NCBI GenBank assembly: GCA_964597265.1 | Contig: CAZQWJ010000009.1 | Location: 1 to 36,572 of the forward strand | Source of the DNA: CAZQWJ01 sp964597265 | Lineage (GTDB): Bacteria > Patescibacteriota > 4484-211 > JAGQKX01 | Length of the DNA: 36,572 nucleotides | Direction of reading: 5' to 3' | Part shown: piece after piece, positions 14,880 through 22,364 of the stretch | How positions within the stretch are numbered: the stretch's first letter is position 1 | How the letters are laid out: each line of letters begins with the position of its first letter | Notes under the pieces: generated by a model | Told to the model about the DNA's origin: nothing | The model's input: only the letters and a program-made list of their open reading frames with translations | The model's database searches: none | Translations under genes and position numbers: made by a program

Positions 14880-15803
14880 CTAGATCCTATCGTACTCTGC
14901 GAGCAGATAATCCAAGACCTGTTGCAATTTTTGTTCGATTGGTTCGGATTGAGCTCGGGTCTTCAGATTGCGCAACATCCCAACCGTGGCATATATTCCC
15001 AACCGCATCGCAACACTATCCATATCCTGCTGGTCGTCCCACCGGCCTTCTGCAAGGCGTGTCGACAACAGGGCAAGTGCGTCTTTTTCTATCTCCCGAT
15101 ACATGGCTGTTTCACTATCCAACGTGGTTACATCCTCCTGATCTATACGTGCAATAAGTGCTCGAAAGAGTTCCTGTGCCAATCGCATACTAGCCTCGTC
15201 TATCGGAAGGCTGGGTTGAGCTTCTTGTTCACGTAGTCTTTTGAGTTCGTGAAGTTCTTGCATGGTGAGTTTGCCATCCGGTTCCTCTTGCAATGTCGGG
15301 GAAACAGTCGTAGCAACTTGCACATCAGAAATCAGCGAGGCGGTTGGCGCGTTAGGTGTCTTAGGTGGCTGCTGTGGGGGAGATGTTGACGTTTGTACTG
15401 GCGTTTCTCCAAGTGTTACTTCTCCTTCGGCAATGAGTTCGTGATGAGGTACCTGTTCTTGAGCCGATTGCTCAGGTGTAGGAGGTGTGGAGGTATCCAA
15501 GTCGGCAAATGTTTGTAAAATCTCCTCTTCTATAGTTACTGCTGCCTGCACATCTCCTGATTGAGAGGCGTGTTGCGCTTGTTTTTGGCCTTCTGAGGCT
15601 TTGGCCAACATATCTTTGACAAACGGTGGCTGCTCTTTGTTTGATTGTGTTTCAGTCTTGGGTTGTTGTTCTACAATAGGCATAGCTTCCGGCTGGCTGC
15701 GTGTAGGTGTCTGTTGCGCAATCTGATCTTGCTGAGGAGTGGTGTCAGCAGGAGTATCAAATTGCAATGGTGTGTCTGATGCCAAAAATTGCTGATCAGC
15801 CAT
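14880..15803 (-). CDS. Pro/Gln-rich protein with C-terminal helical domain, unknown
   Basis: 307 residues. The first ~180 are low-complexity, rich in Gln, Pro, Thr and Glu, with no signal peptide, and look disordered. Residues about 185-307 form a helical domain (from MQELHELKRLREQEA to the C-terminal LDYLLAEYDRI). It starts 2 bases after the upstream small gene's stop, so translation is likely coupled. It alternates with two paralogous small genes in the serS-secA operon. No family recognised. The pattern of disordered N-terminus plus helical tail suggests a scaffolding or adaptor protein, which is inference. Confidence 0.7.
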   Translation of the reverse strand: MADQQFLASDTPLQFDTPADTTPQQDQIAQQTPTRSQPEAMPIVEQQPKTETQSNKEQPPFVKDMLAKASEGQKQAQHASQSGDVQAAVTIEEEILQTFADLDTSTPPTPEQSAQEQVPHHELIAEGEVTLGETPVQTSTSPPQQPPKTPNAPTASLISDVQVATTVSPTLQEEPDGKLTMQELHELKRLREQEAQPSLPIDEASMRLAQELFRALIARIDQEDVTTLDSETAMYREIEKDALALLSTRLAEGRWDDQQDMDSVAMRLGIYATVGMLRNLKTRAQSEPIEQKLQQVLDYLLAEYDRI

Positions 15804-15805
15804 AA

Positions 15806-16195
15806 TTAAATCTGCGCTAAACGTTGCTGCAACTCGTTGGGTATCTCGCCGTTGTTAATCTGTCTAGCCAACTGCAACGCTTCTTCGATCTTGTCTTGTT
15901 GCAAGAGTACCTCTATCGTAGATTTTATAACAGCATCCGCTTGCTCTTTGATATACAGTTGTTCTTGTAATGACACCACTTGCAACTCCGGAAACTCCCG
16001 ACTTGCCTGTTCCAATAGATCGTCTAGTTCTGCGCGGGAAAGCGCCTGATGTGCAATGGCCAACACCTCCTTGGCGATTGCTCCGATATGTTTCGGATCA
16101 ACATCCGCCTTCTTGAATTGCTGCACCAATACAGACACTACATGGTCTTCGACACGAAAGGTGTGTTGGAGCATGGAAGGAGTTGGCTGATCCAT
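15806..16195 (-). CDS. Small acidic helical protein, unknown (S4, paralogue of S3)
   Basis: A 129-residue helical protein, 6 bases after serS. Residues about 20-117 align with the whole of the 109-residue protein at 14539-14868, with the shared PEL motif and the same final LARQI/LARQV helix, plus an extra N-terminal 20 residues and a short C-terminal extension. On the minus strand, TGCTATCAT (16212-16204) ends 8 bases before the ATG and could be an internal extended -10 promoter; AGG lies just before the start. Function unknown. Confidence 0.75.
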   Translation of the reverse strand: MDQPTPSMLQHTFRVEDHVVSVLVQQFKKADVDPKHIGAIAKEVLAIAHQALSRAELDDLLEQASREFPELQVVSLQEQLYIKEQADAVIKSTIEVLLQQDKIEEALQLARQINNGEIPNELQQRLAQI

Positions 16196-16201
16196 ACCTG
16201 T

Positions 16202-17491
16202 TTATGATAGCACAATTCGATCTTTGCCCACATACGGCTGCAAAACAGCCGGAATCTCCACCGATCCGTCAGGCTGCTGATAATTATCAAGGATTGCTGC
16301 AATTGGTCGGGTACTGGTCAGTGCTGTTGCAGAGATAGTGTGTGGGAATTCCAATGCACCAGTATCGGTTCTATATCGTATATTCAGCCTTCTCGTATGA
16401 AATTGCGCAAGATCAGAGTTGGAATGTGTCTCCATCCACGCCTGCTCTCCAGGCATCCATACTTCAACGTCAAACTTGCGATAGGTTGGCATACCTACAT
16501 CGCCAGTACACATCTCCAACACACGATACGTCAGCCCCAGCTCTTGTAAGATCTCTTCTTCTACCTCAAGGGCTTCTTGCATACACGTTTGCGAAGATTG
16601 TGGCGTGGTGAAATAAATCATTTCTACCTTATCAAACTGATGCACCCGCTTAATGCCTCGCGTGTCCCTTCCCCAGCTTCCGGCTTCACTTCGAAAACAT
16701 GCCGAAATACCCGCATATTTGAGAGGCGCATCATCCGTTAATGCCAAAATATCATCCATGTGATATGAAACTATGGCCTGCTCAGAAGTGCCGGTCAGAT
16801 ATAACTGTGTTCCACCTTCTACTTTTTCCTCGTCTGCTTGTATTGCATAAATGCTCGCTGCTTCCGAAGGGAAATAACCGGTTCCATACAGCGGTCGTTC
16901 ACGAACAAGCACCGGTGGATACATCGGCGTAAATCCGCGATCCACGAGCTTTCTAAGCGCAAGGCTCATGAGTCCCCAATATAACAAAACCCCTTCATTT
17001 TTTAAGTAATAAAACCTGCTGCCAGAAACTTCCCCGCTCTTTTGGTTATCTATGACATCCAATCGTTCGGCCAAATCAATATGATGTACCGGCGTAAATT
17101 CAAACGTCTTCGCCTCTCCGACTCGTTTGATCTCGGCATTTCCTGATTCATCACTACCTACAGGCATAGAAGGGTGCGTAATGTTTGGCATCCAGTCCAT
17201 TAGCGATTGCCATTTTTCCTGAACGTCGTGTAACTTCGCCTCTTTTTGCTGAATTACACTTTTCAACTCCGTGGCTTCTTTGATCAAGTCTGTATCCTTT
17301 GCTTTTGCAATCTGGTCAGTCAACTCATTTCGCCGTGCTCGCAGAGATTCTACCTCTTGCAGCAATTCGCGGCGCTGATCGTCTAACTGAAGTAGCGCAT
17401 CCACATCACTCACCGCAGGATCCAACCCTCGGTTGAGGATGTTTTGTTTCATCTCTTGGGGATGTTCTCTGATATAGTTAATATCTATCAT
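16202..17491 (-). CDS. serS: Seryl-tRNA synthetase
   Basis: 429 residues from ATG 17491, the usual length. It charges tRNA-Ser. The start MIDINYIREHP matches the typical SerRS N-terminus. An in-frame ATG four codons earlier (17503) would add only MDIT and overlaps a likely TACAAT -10 box (17507-17502). The long antiparallel coiled-coil arm (about 30-95) that grips tRNA-Ser is present. Class II motif 2 is seen as FRSEAGSWGRDTRG, and motif 3 as ATALTSTRPIAAILDNYQQ, which keeps the Arg and resembles the Thermus-type sequence rather than the Gly-rich E. coli form. It is the first gene of the operon that runs leftwards through secA. Confidence 0.96.
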   Translation of the reverse strand: MIDINYIREHPQEMKQNILNRGLDPAVSDVDALLQLDDQRRELLQEVESLRARRNELTDQIAKAKDTDLIKEATELKSVIQQKEAKLHDVQEKWQSLMDWMPNITHPSMPVGSDESGNAEIKRVGEAKTFEFTPVHHIDLAERLDVIDNQKSGEVSGSRFYYLKNEGVLLYWGLMSLALRKLVDRGFTPMYPPVLVRERPLYGTGYFPSEAASIYAIQADEEKVEGGTQLYLTGTSEQAIVSYHMDDILALTDDAPLKYAGISACFRSEAGSWGRDTRGIKRVHQFDKVEMIYFTTPQSSQTCMQEALEVEEEILQELGLTYRVLEMCTGDVGMPTYRKFDVEVWMPGEQAWMETHSNSDLAQFHTRRLNIRYRTDTGALEFPHTISATALTSTRPIAAILDNYQQPDGSVEIPAVLQPYVGKDRIVLS

Positions 17492-17548
17492 GGTTATATC
17501 CATTGTAATACACGACGCAAATCAGGTTCGTGTACCGTCCATAGATAC

Positions 17549-17585
17549 AAAAAAACCCTGCTTGCCGCCGTAAACGGTATGCAGG
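17549..17585 (-). terminator. Terminator of the greA-lysS operon
   Basis: Minus-strand hairpin with CCTGC (17585-17581) pairing with GCAGG (17561-17557) and inner pairs around ACCG/CGG, followed by GTTTTTTT. It lies 45-80 bases after the stop of the 17630-18394 gene and just before the serS promoter. Confidence 0.75.
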
Positions 17586-17629
17586 TCACTTTCTGCGAAA
17601 AGTACGATCTATGCCCGGTGCAATGGCTA

Positions 17630-18394
17630 TCAATCCCTATCGTTTTGCGTCACCGAGCCTACGGCTTCCAAAATATAAATCTTGATAAACAGCATCAGGA
17701 TACCAACAATAATTAATACACCATACACCGCAGACATCTCCATCACCCACGATATATACGAGATAATGATTGATAATACTACCGCGCCATTTGATACGGC
17801 AATAACAAACGTCTTGCTGTAATGGGCCAAATGATACAAAAGACTCTCTCTTGGTTCTGTACGCAGTCTGAGTAGTCGCATATGCACATTGGGGAGTGAC
17901 TCGCCTAATTCAACCGGCATAGCAAACGACTCATCGGTGGCAATCAATTCAATATTTTCCGGATCAATAAACGATGGCATCTGGTAATAATTCTTAACAG
18001 CCCTTACAAAATAACTGCCTGGTTTTGCGTTGAAACCAAACTCTCCCAACCGATTGGTAAATGTTGAAGCAACCACGCTGAGGGATTTGCGATCTACCAG
18101 CTCTACCACGGTCAACGGAATGCGTTGGTTGGTTTCGTCATCTTTGACCGTGCCCCATACGGGGTCTTTGGGAAGGATATGAAAATTTTGAAGCAGGCGT
18201 TTGAATGAATATTTGGGAAGATCCCAGTAGTGCCTAAGCGGCAACCGTACCTCAACGAGGAGCACCACAAACCCAATCGCCAACAGCAACAGATTAATCA
18301 TGAGCAGCTCCTGCTCTACGAACGTACGGATGGACGCATATTCCCCTAAACTCCTGACCCAGGTGATGAAACTGCCAAGCTTTTCGATAATCAT
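17630..18394 (-). CDS. Membrane protein with an Ig-like/CarboxypepD-regulatory type domain
   Basis: A 254-residue membrane protein. An N-terminal amphipathic stretch is followed by a transmembrane helix (about 31-48), then a soluble domain (about 78-175) with VWGTVKDDETNQRIPLTVVE and a Gly-Glu-Phe-Gly-Phe turn followed by PGSYFVRAVK. That order is typical of carboxypeptidase-regulatory/CnaB-like beta sandwiches. Two more transmembrane helices (about 200-225 and 228-248) end the protein. The start codon overlaps the lysS stop (ATGA), so translation is coupled to lysS. Such domains often decorate envelope proteins in Patescibacteria. The exact role is unknown. Confidence 0.75.
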   Translation of the reverse strand: MIIEKLGSFITWVRSLGEYASIRTFVEQELLMINLLLLAIGFVVLLVEVRLPLRHYWDLPKYSFKRLLQNFHILPKDPVWGTVKDDETNQRIPLTVVELVDRKSLSVVASTFTNRLGEFGFNAKPGSYFVRAVKNYYQMPSFIDPENIELIATDESFAMPVELGESLPNVHMRLLRLRTEPRESLLYHLAHYSKTFVIAVSNGAVVLSIIISYISWVMEMSAVYGVLIIVGILMLFIKIYILEAVGSVTQNDRD

Positions 18395-20520
18395 AGTTTT
18401 GTTTTTTTCAATTCATCGCGTTCTTTGAATACGTCGATCAAGAATTGAATATGTTCGCTAAGTTCTACATTCAGTAACGCCACCCCATGGGCGATTTCAT
18501 CACGATCAACCTTAGCGGCAAACGAGGTGTCTTTGAATTTCTTTCGTGCTCCTTTGGCATCCATGCCATCAAAACCGGTTTCGCGCATTAATGAATATGC
18601 ATACAAAAGCCCTGCTAACTCATCCGTCGCCACCAAGGCAAATGCTAGCGGAGACTTAGGCGCAACCCCAGTGCGATCATGTGCATGTGCCGCGATTGCG
18701 TGGATCATATCTTCGGGGTAACCTTTCTGCGCAAACCACTCCAACGACTTTGCTGGATGTTCGTCTGGGTACTCATAATAGTCTATATCGTGCAATAGTC
18801 CGGTGATATACCACAGATCCGGATTGGCACCGATTTTTTTGGCATATGCTTCCAGTGCCCACGCGACCATGTGTGCGTGGAGCCTTTGGTAGTCGTCCCG
18901 AACATGGGTGGCTAAAAGCCCCTCTGCCTCTTCCCGTGATGGCAGGCCTTCGGCTGACTCCACAGCAGGAGCTGTCTGTCCAGGATCGTCAGCAAACGTC
19001 ACTACATCTGAATAAATTTTACGAGTTGTCTTATGCACTTCGGATTTCATTAGTGGGAAGAGTGTCCCTTCTCGTGCGGTAACATCTTCTAAAAACCAAA
19101 ACAACCGTTCGCTATGAGCGTAACCAGAGGTTGGCGGCATACCATACTCAAGCATTTCTACATAGTCAATATCAAGCATCTGCGCTTCATCATCCCCCGC
19201 GTCTCGCAATTGTTGTTGCTCGAGGAATCGCTCCAACTGATCCTGTGGATCGTTGATTTCAGAATATCCGTTACCCAACTCACTACCTCCCAGAATAACG
19301 TGGAAACGTTCGGTAAGACGTGGATCATCAGATTTTGCTTTCGCCAGTGGAGACATGAATGCCGGTTCGTTGATCAAAAAAGCAGGTCCAGCAATTGATC
19401 TTCTGATAACCTTCCAGAGATTGTCAGCCAGGCGGTTTCTGTTATTATCGCCATCCAAGTACACGTTGTTCTCTTGTAATACCGACAACATTTTGTCTTC
19501 GCTATCTGCAAAGATGTCAACACCAAACCTATCCCTGATAGTCGCAACATAATCAATCTCTTGCCATTCGTCAGCTAGGTCAAATGTATGTCCACGAGTT
19601 GTAAACTGCGTCTTGCCATATACTGCTTGAGCAATGTGACGAAACATCTCTTTGACCATATGCATATTATCCCGATAATCAGCATAGGCCCAGTACCATT
19701 CGATCTGGTAATACTCTTGCAAATGCTCGTCACTGATGCCTTCATTACGAAAATTTGGTCCAATGGTAAAAATTTTTTCAAATCCTCCGCCAATAAGACG
19801 CTTCTGGTATAGTTCCGTGGAAATACGCATGTACAAATCCTCATCCAGATCGTTATGGTGTGTAACAAATGGCCGCGCATCCGCCCCACCTGTCACATGC
19901 TCTAGTACAGGTGTTTCGACCTCGACAAACCCACGTTCTTGCATAAACTCTCTATTGGCACGCCAAAACGCCGCTTTGCGTATGAAGCGTTCTCGATGCT
20001 CGGGATTGACGACAAAATCCAGATACCTGCGGCGATAGCGCTCCTCCTTGTTTTCTAGTTTGACGGGGATAGGCCGGATGGTTTTGGTAATGATACGGAG
20101 TTTTTTGACAAGCAAAGATACTTCGCCAGTTTGCGTTTTGGTAACAACGCCAAATGCCTCAACAAAATCGCCAATGTCCACCAATTCTAATGATTCCCAG
20201 CTCAAATAGCCGTCTGTTACATTCTCCAACTCATTAGCTCGGATGAATAACTGCAATTTGCCCGATTGATCAACCAAATCTCCAAAGCTAACTTTGCCGT
20301 GCTCTCGCCACGACGATACGCGGCCAGCTACTGTGATTGACTTGCCCTCTAGTTCTGAAAAATGATCTATAACGTGCTTGTTGGGATACTCTTTGATGGT
20401 GCGGGCGGGATACGGATCAAGGTGTGCGGCGCGAAGTTTGGCTGCTTTGGTCAATCGTTGCTGACGTTGTCCAATCAAATCGTACGCTTGGTCTTCCTGC
20501 GGCGTTACATGTTTCTCCAT
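18391..20520 (-). CDS. lysS: Lysyl-tRNA synthetase fused to a C-terminal HD hydrolase domain
   Basis: 709 residues, about 200 longer than normal class II LysRS (~500). OB-fold tRNA-binding domain at about 60-150. Catalytic core about 165-495 with RYLDFVVNPE, GGADARPFVTHHNDLD (210-225), and motif 2 FRNEGISDEH (258-266). Motif 3 is altered: usual LysRS has a Gly-rich GxGxGxDR, here PPTSGYAHSERLFWFLE (462-478), one residue shorter, keeping the Arg. Residues about 535-695 form an HD domain with His550, His577-Asp578 (LLHDID), His612/614 and Asp633 as likely metal ligands. ATG 20520 has TATAGT ending 7 bases upstream; an in-frame GTG is at 20529. It follows greA1 by 24 bases and overlaps the next gene. 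What the HD domain acts on (a nucleotide such as an alarmone, or tRNA) is unknown. Confidence 0.93.
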   Translation of the reverse strand: MEKHVTPQEDQAYDLIGQRQQRLTKAAKLRAAHLDPYPARTIKEYPNKHVIDHFSELEGKSITVAGRVSSWREHGKVSFGDLVDQSGKLQLFIRANELENVTDGYLSWESLELVDIGDFVEAFGVVTKTQTGEVSLLVKKLRIITKTIRPIPVKLENKEERYRRRYLDFVVNPEHRERFIRKAAFWRANREFMQERGFVEVETPVLEHVTGGADARPFVTHHNDLDEDLYMRISTELYQKRLIGGGFEKIFTIGPNFRNEGISDEHLQEYYQIEWYWAYADYRDNMHMVKEMFRHIAQAVYGKTQFTTRGHTFDLADEWQEIDYVATIRDRFGVDIFADSEDKMLSVLQENNVYLDGDNNRNRLADNLWKVIRRSIAGPAFLINEPAFMSPLAKAKSDDPRLTERFHVILGGSELGNGYSEINDPQDQLERFLEQQQLRDAGDDEAQMLDIDYVEMLEYGMPPTSGYAHSERLFWFLEDVTAREGTLFPLMKSEVHKTTRKIYSDVVTFADDPGQTAPAVESAEGLPSREEAEGLLATHVRDDYQRLHAHMVAWALEAYAKKIGANPDLWYITGLLHDIDYYEYPDEHPAKSLEWFAQKGYPEDMIHAIAAHAHDRTGVAPKSPLAFALVATDELAGLLYAYSLMRETGFDGMDAKGARKKFKDTSFAAKVDRDEIAHGVALLNVELSEHIQFLIDVFKERDELKKTKL

Positions 20521-20527
20521 AGTCTTC

Positions 20528-20533
20528 ACTATA
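20528..20533 (-). promoter_or_regulatory. lysS: -10 box immediately upstream of lysS
   Basis: TATAGT (minus strand, 20533-20528) is followed by GAAGACT (7 bases) and ATG 20520. It predicts an internal leaderless promoter for lysS. No -35 match is seen. Confidence 0.4.
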
Positions 20534-20544
20534 CTATATCTAAC

Positions 20545-21030
20545 TTACCCTTGTGGAGGAATAGTGTGGATCTCAATAACTTTGTACTTTAATGTTGCGT
20601 GGGGCAATTTCACTTCAACAAGGTCAGAAGGTTTCAGGCCAAGCAGGGATTTGCCTACCGGAGATTCGTATGAAATTTTTCCTTCAATTGGATTGGCCTC
20701 AGCGGATCCTACTATCTGGTACGTTTCTGTGTCACCATCTAGTTCGACAGTTACTGTGGAGCCAATTGATACTTTTCCGTTAACCAGCCCGTTGTTATCC
20801 ACGATTTTGGTATTTTCGAGGATTTGCTCTATTTCCAAAATCCGACCCTCAAGGAGCATTTGTTCCTCGCGCACCAGTTCGTACTCCGGGTTATCTTCGA
20901 GGTTGCCTTTGGCTCTAGCTTCTTTTATTCTCCTGATAACTGCAGGTTTCTCTTCTTCCAACAAAGACCGATATTCTTCCTTTAGTTGATTGTACCCTGC
21001 TTGGGTCAAAAAATATGGTTGCACTTTCAT
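20545..21030 (-). CDS. greA: GreA-family transcript factor with altered catalytic tip
   Basis: 161 residues, full GreA length: N-terminal coiled coil (1-80) and C-terminal FKBP-like domain (80-161). GreA enters the RNA polymerase secondary channel and triggers cleavage of backtracked RNA using two acidic residues at the coiled-coil tip (Asp41 and Glu44 in E. coli, GDLKENAEY). Here the tip reads GNLEDNPEY, so the first Asp is Asn43 and the Glu is Asp46. The neighbouring greA copy keeps GDLKEN. This copy may be a weaker cleavage factor or act differently, as Gfh1 does in Thermus. ATG 21030 is chosen by homology; earlier in-frame codons would run into greA2. It lies 10 bases after greA2. Confidence 0.93.
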   Translation of the reverse strand: MKVQPYFLTQAGYNQLKEEYRSLLEEEKPAVIRRIKEARAKGNLEDNPEYELVREEQMLLEGRILEIEQILENTKIVDNNGLVNGKVSIGSTVTVELDGDTETYQIVGSAEANPIEGKISYESPVGKSLLGLKPSDLVEVKLPHATLKYKVIEIHTIPPQG

Positions 21031-21040
21031 AATTGCAAAT

Positions 21041-21499
21041 CTACTCGATTGCCAGAATCTGGTACGAGATTTTACCACCAGGGGATTCAATATGCACGAC
21101 ATCCCCTATTTTTTTGCCCAACAATGCCTGTCCGATGGGAGAAACTGTTGATATTTTGCCATCCGCAATACTCGCTTCGTTCTCGTCTACGATTTGGTAT
21201 CGCACCTTATCCCCTTCGATATGCAACTCAACTACACTACCGAGATTAACAACATCTGATGCAACAACATCAAGTATCTGCGCACTTTTCAATAACTCCT
21301 CTAATTCCATAATCCTGCCGTCGACAAATCCCAATTCGCGACGTTTCTCTTCGTATGCAGAGTTCTCTTTGAGATCACCCAATACTCGCATGTGGTCCAT
21401 ATCGTGGAGTACTTTGGGGCGATTTTCTTTGAGTTTTGCCAGCTCCGATTGTATGTCATCAAGGCCTTGGGCTGTTAAGTACACTGTATTTTTTTTCAT
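21041..21499 (-). CDS. greA: Transcript cleavage factor GreA (canonical tip)
   Basis: 152 residues. Coiled-coil tip GDLKENSAY with Asp42 and Glu45, as in catalytic GreA; the C-terminal domain ends with SPIGQALLGKKIGDVV and a PGGKISYQI motif. ATG 21499 is chosen because the MKKNTVYLTAQG start matches GreA N-termini; upstream in-frame residues do not. No Shine-Dalgarno is seen. A good promoter (21660-21688) lies upstream with a leader of about 150 nt. First gene of the greA2-greA1-lysS-membrane protein operon. Placement of two GreA copies together suggests a duplication followed by divergence. Confidence 0.95.
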   Translation of the reverse strand: MKKNTVYLTAQGLDDIQSELAKLKENRPKVLHDMDHMRVLGDLKENSAYEEKRRELGFVDGRIMELEELLKSAQILDVVASDVVNLGSVVELHIEGDKVRYQIVDENEASIADGKISTVSPIGQALLGKKIGDVVHIESPGGKISYQILAIE

Positions 21500-21659
21500 A
21501 ATTTTGTGCCAGCAAAATCTCCCCTGTCTTGTGGGTGCTTGAGCTGGATATATCCCTCTATTACAACCATTATTACAATACATCCCGCTAGATGTAATTT
21601 TCTCTGGAAGTCTATCTCAAGGAGGCTAATCTGATACCACAGTATCTACTTAGGTGCAA

Positions 21660-21688
21660 ATTGTAATGAAATAACGTTTCCTTGTCAA
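21660..21688 (-). promoter_or_regulatory. Promoter of the greA-lysS operon
   Basis: On the minus strand TTGACA (21688-21683), a 17-base spacer, and TACAAT (21665-21660). The -35 box overlaps the lgt stop codon. The leader to greA2 is about 150 nt and contains a short hairpin GATAC/GTATC near 21633-21646. I see no T-box motif in it. Confidence 0.7.
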
Positions 21689-22341
21689 TGGCGATGGGGC
21701 ATGGCTCCTCCGCGTTTAAGCTGATACAAAACGGCACAACAGGCGATAAAAACCAGCAGGCTGATGATTTGATTAACCGTAAGCCCAGCCAACACACGTG
21801 GCTCGGTCCGCACTAGTTCACCAAAAAACCGTGCCACACTATACAGACCCAACCCAATACACCACACCCACTCAGTCCACACACCTTTTTTTTCGATAAT
21901 CAAAACGACTGTCAAAATACCTACTGCTGCCAATGACTCAATATATGCAAACGGCACCAGTTCGTGATTAGCAACATTTGCCCAACGCCCAATAGCCATC
22001 GCGACCAATACAGGTGGTGTTATCGAATTGAGGAGCGTGTGAAAATTGACACCTGTGTGCCCGGCATACATAAATATAGCCAATAGCCCGCCAGCCAATG
22101 CACCCCACAAACCCAATCCTCCCTGCCAGATAAACAAAACGCGCTCCGGAGCATCTGCGTATACATGCCAGTCCGTTAACACATGATGAAGTCTGGCTCC
22201 AATCACCACAAGTGGTATACCAATGATTGCCAGGTTCTCACTATGCGACCACGCCACGCCAAACCGCGACATACGACCGCGCCACCACCCTAGCGCAATC
22301 AGCCCTGCTACAGCCAGAATAATTCCATACAGCGAAAACAC
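21685..22341 (-). CDS. lgt: Prolipoprotein diacylglyceryl transferase
   Basis: Lgt attaches diacylglycerol to the lipobox cysteine of secreted lipoproteins. The protein has about seven membrane helices. Signature features: IGARLHHVL, WQGGLGLWGALAGGLLA, GRWANVANHEL (usual form GRxGNFxNxEL, so the second Gly is Ala), and ARFFGELVRTEP near the C-terminus. At 218 residues from GTG 22341 it is shorter than typical Lgt (about 260-290), mainly at the N-terminus. The start is GTG 22341 because TATACT (22353-22348) ends exactly 6 bases upstream; an in-frame TTG at 22356 would overlap that box. It fits the lipoprotein encoded at 2374. Divergent from the SufS-like gene, whose start codon is 24 bases away. 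Confidence 0.9.
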   Translation of the reverse strand: MFSLYGIILAVAGLIALGWWRGRMSRFGVAWSHSENLAIIGIPLVVIGARLHHVLTDWHVYADAPERVLFIWQGGLGLWGALAGGLLAIFMYAGHTGVNFHTLLNSITPPVLVAMAIGRWANVANHELVPFAYIESLAAVGILTVVLIIEKKGVWTEWVWCIGLGLYSVARFFGELVRTEPRVLAGLTVNQIISLLVFIACCAVLYQLKRGGAMPHRH

Positions 22342-22347
22342 ACAAAT

Positions 22348-22357
22348 AGTATACAAT
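22348..22357. promoter_or_regulatory. Overlapping divergent -10 boxes of lgt and the SufS-like gene
   Basis: Leftward TATACT (22353-22348) ends 6 bases before the lgt GTG. Rightward TACAAT (22352-22357) ends 7 bases before ATG 22365. The two boxes overlap by two bases within GTATAC, so RNA polymerase could probably occupy only one at a time. Both mRNAs would be leaderless. Confidence 0.55.
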
Positions 22358-22364
22358 AGGGGTT

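Noticed and set aside
21500..21660. T-box riboswitch in the long leader of the greA-lysS operon
   Set aside because: No AGGGTGG-type T-box sequence or antiterminator is visible. Only a short hairpin is seen.
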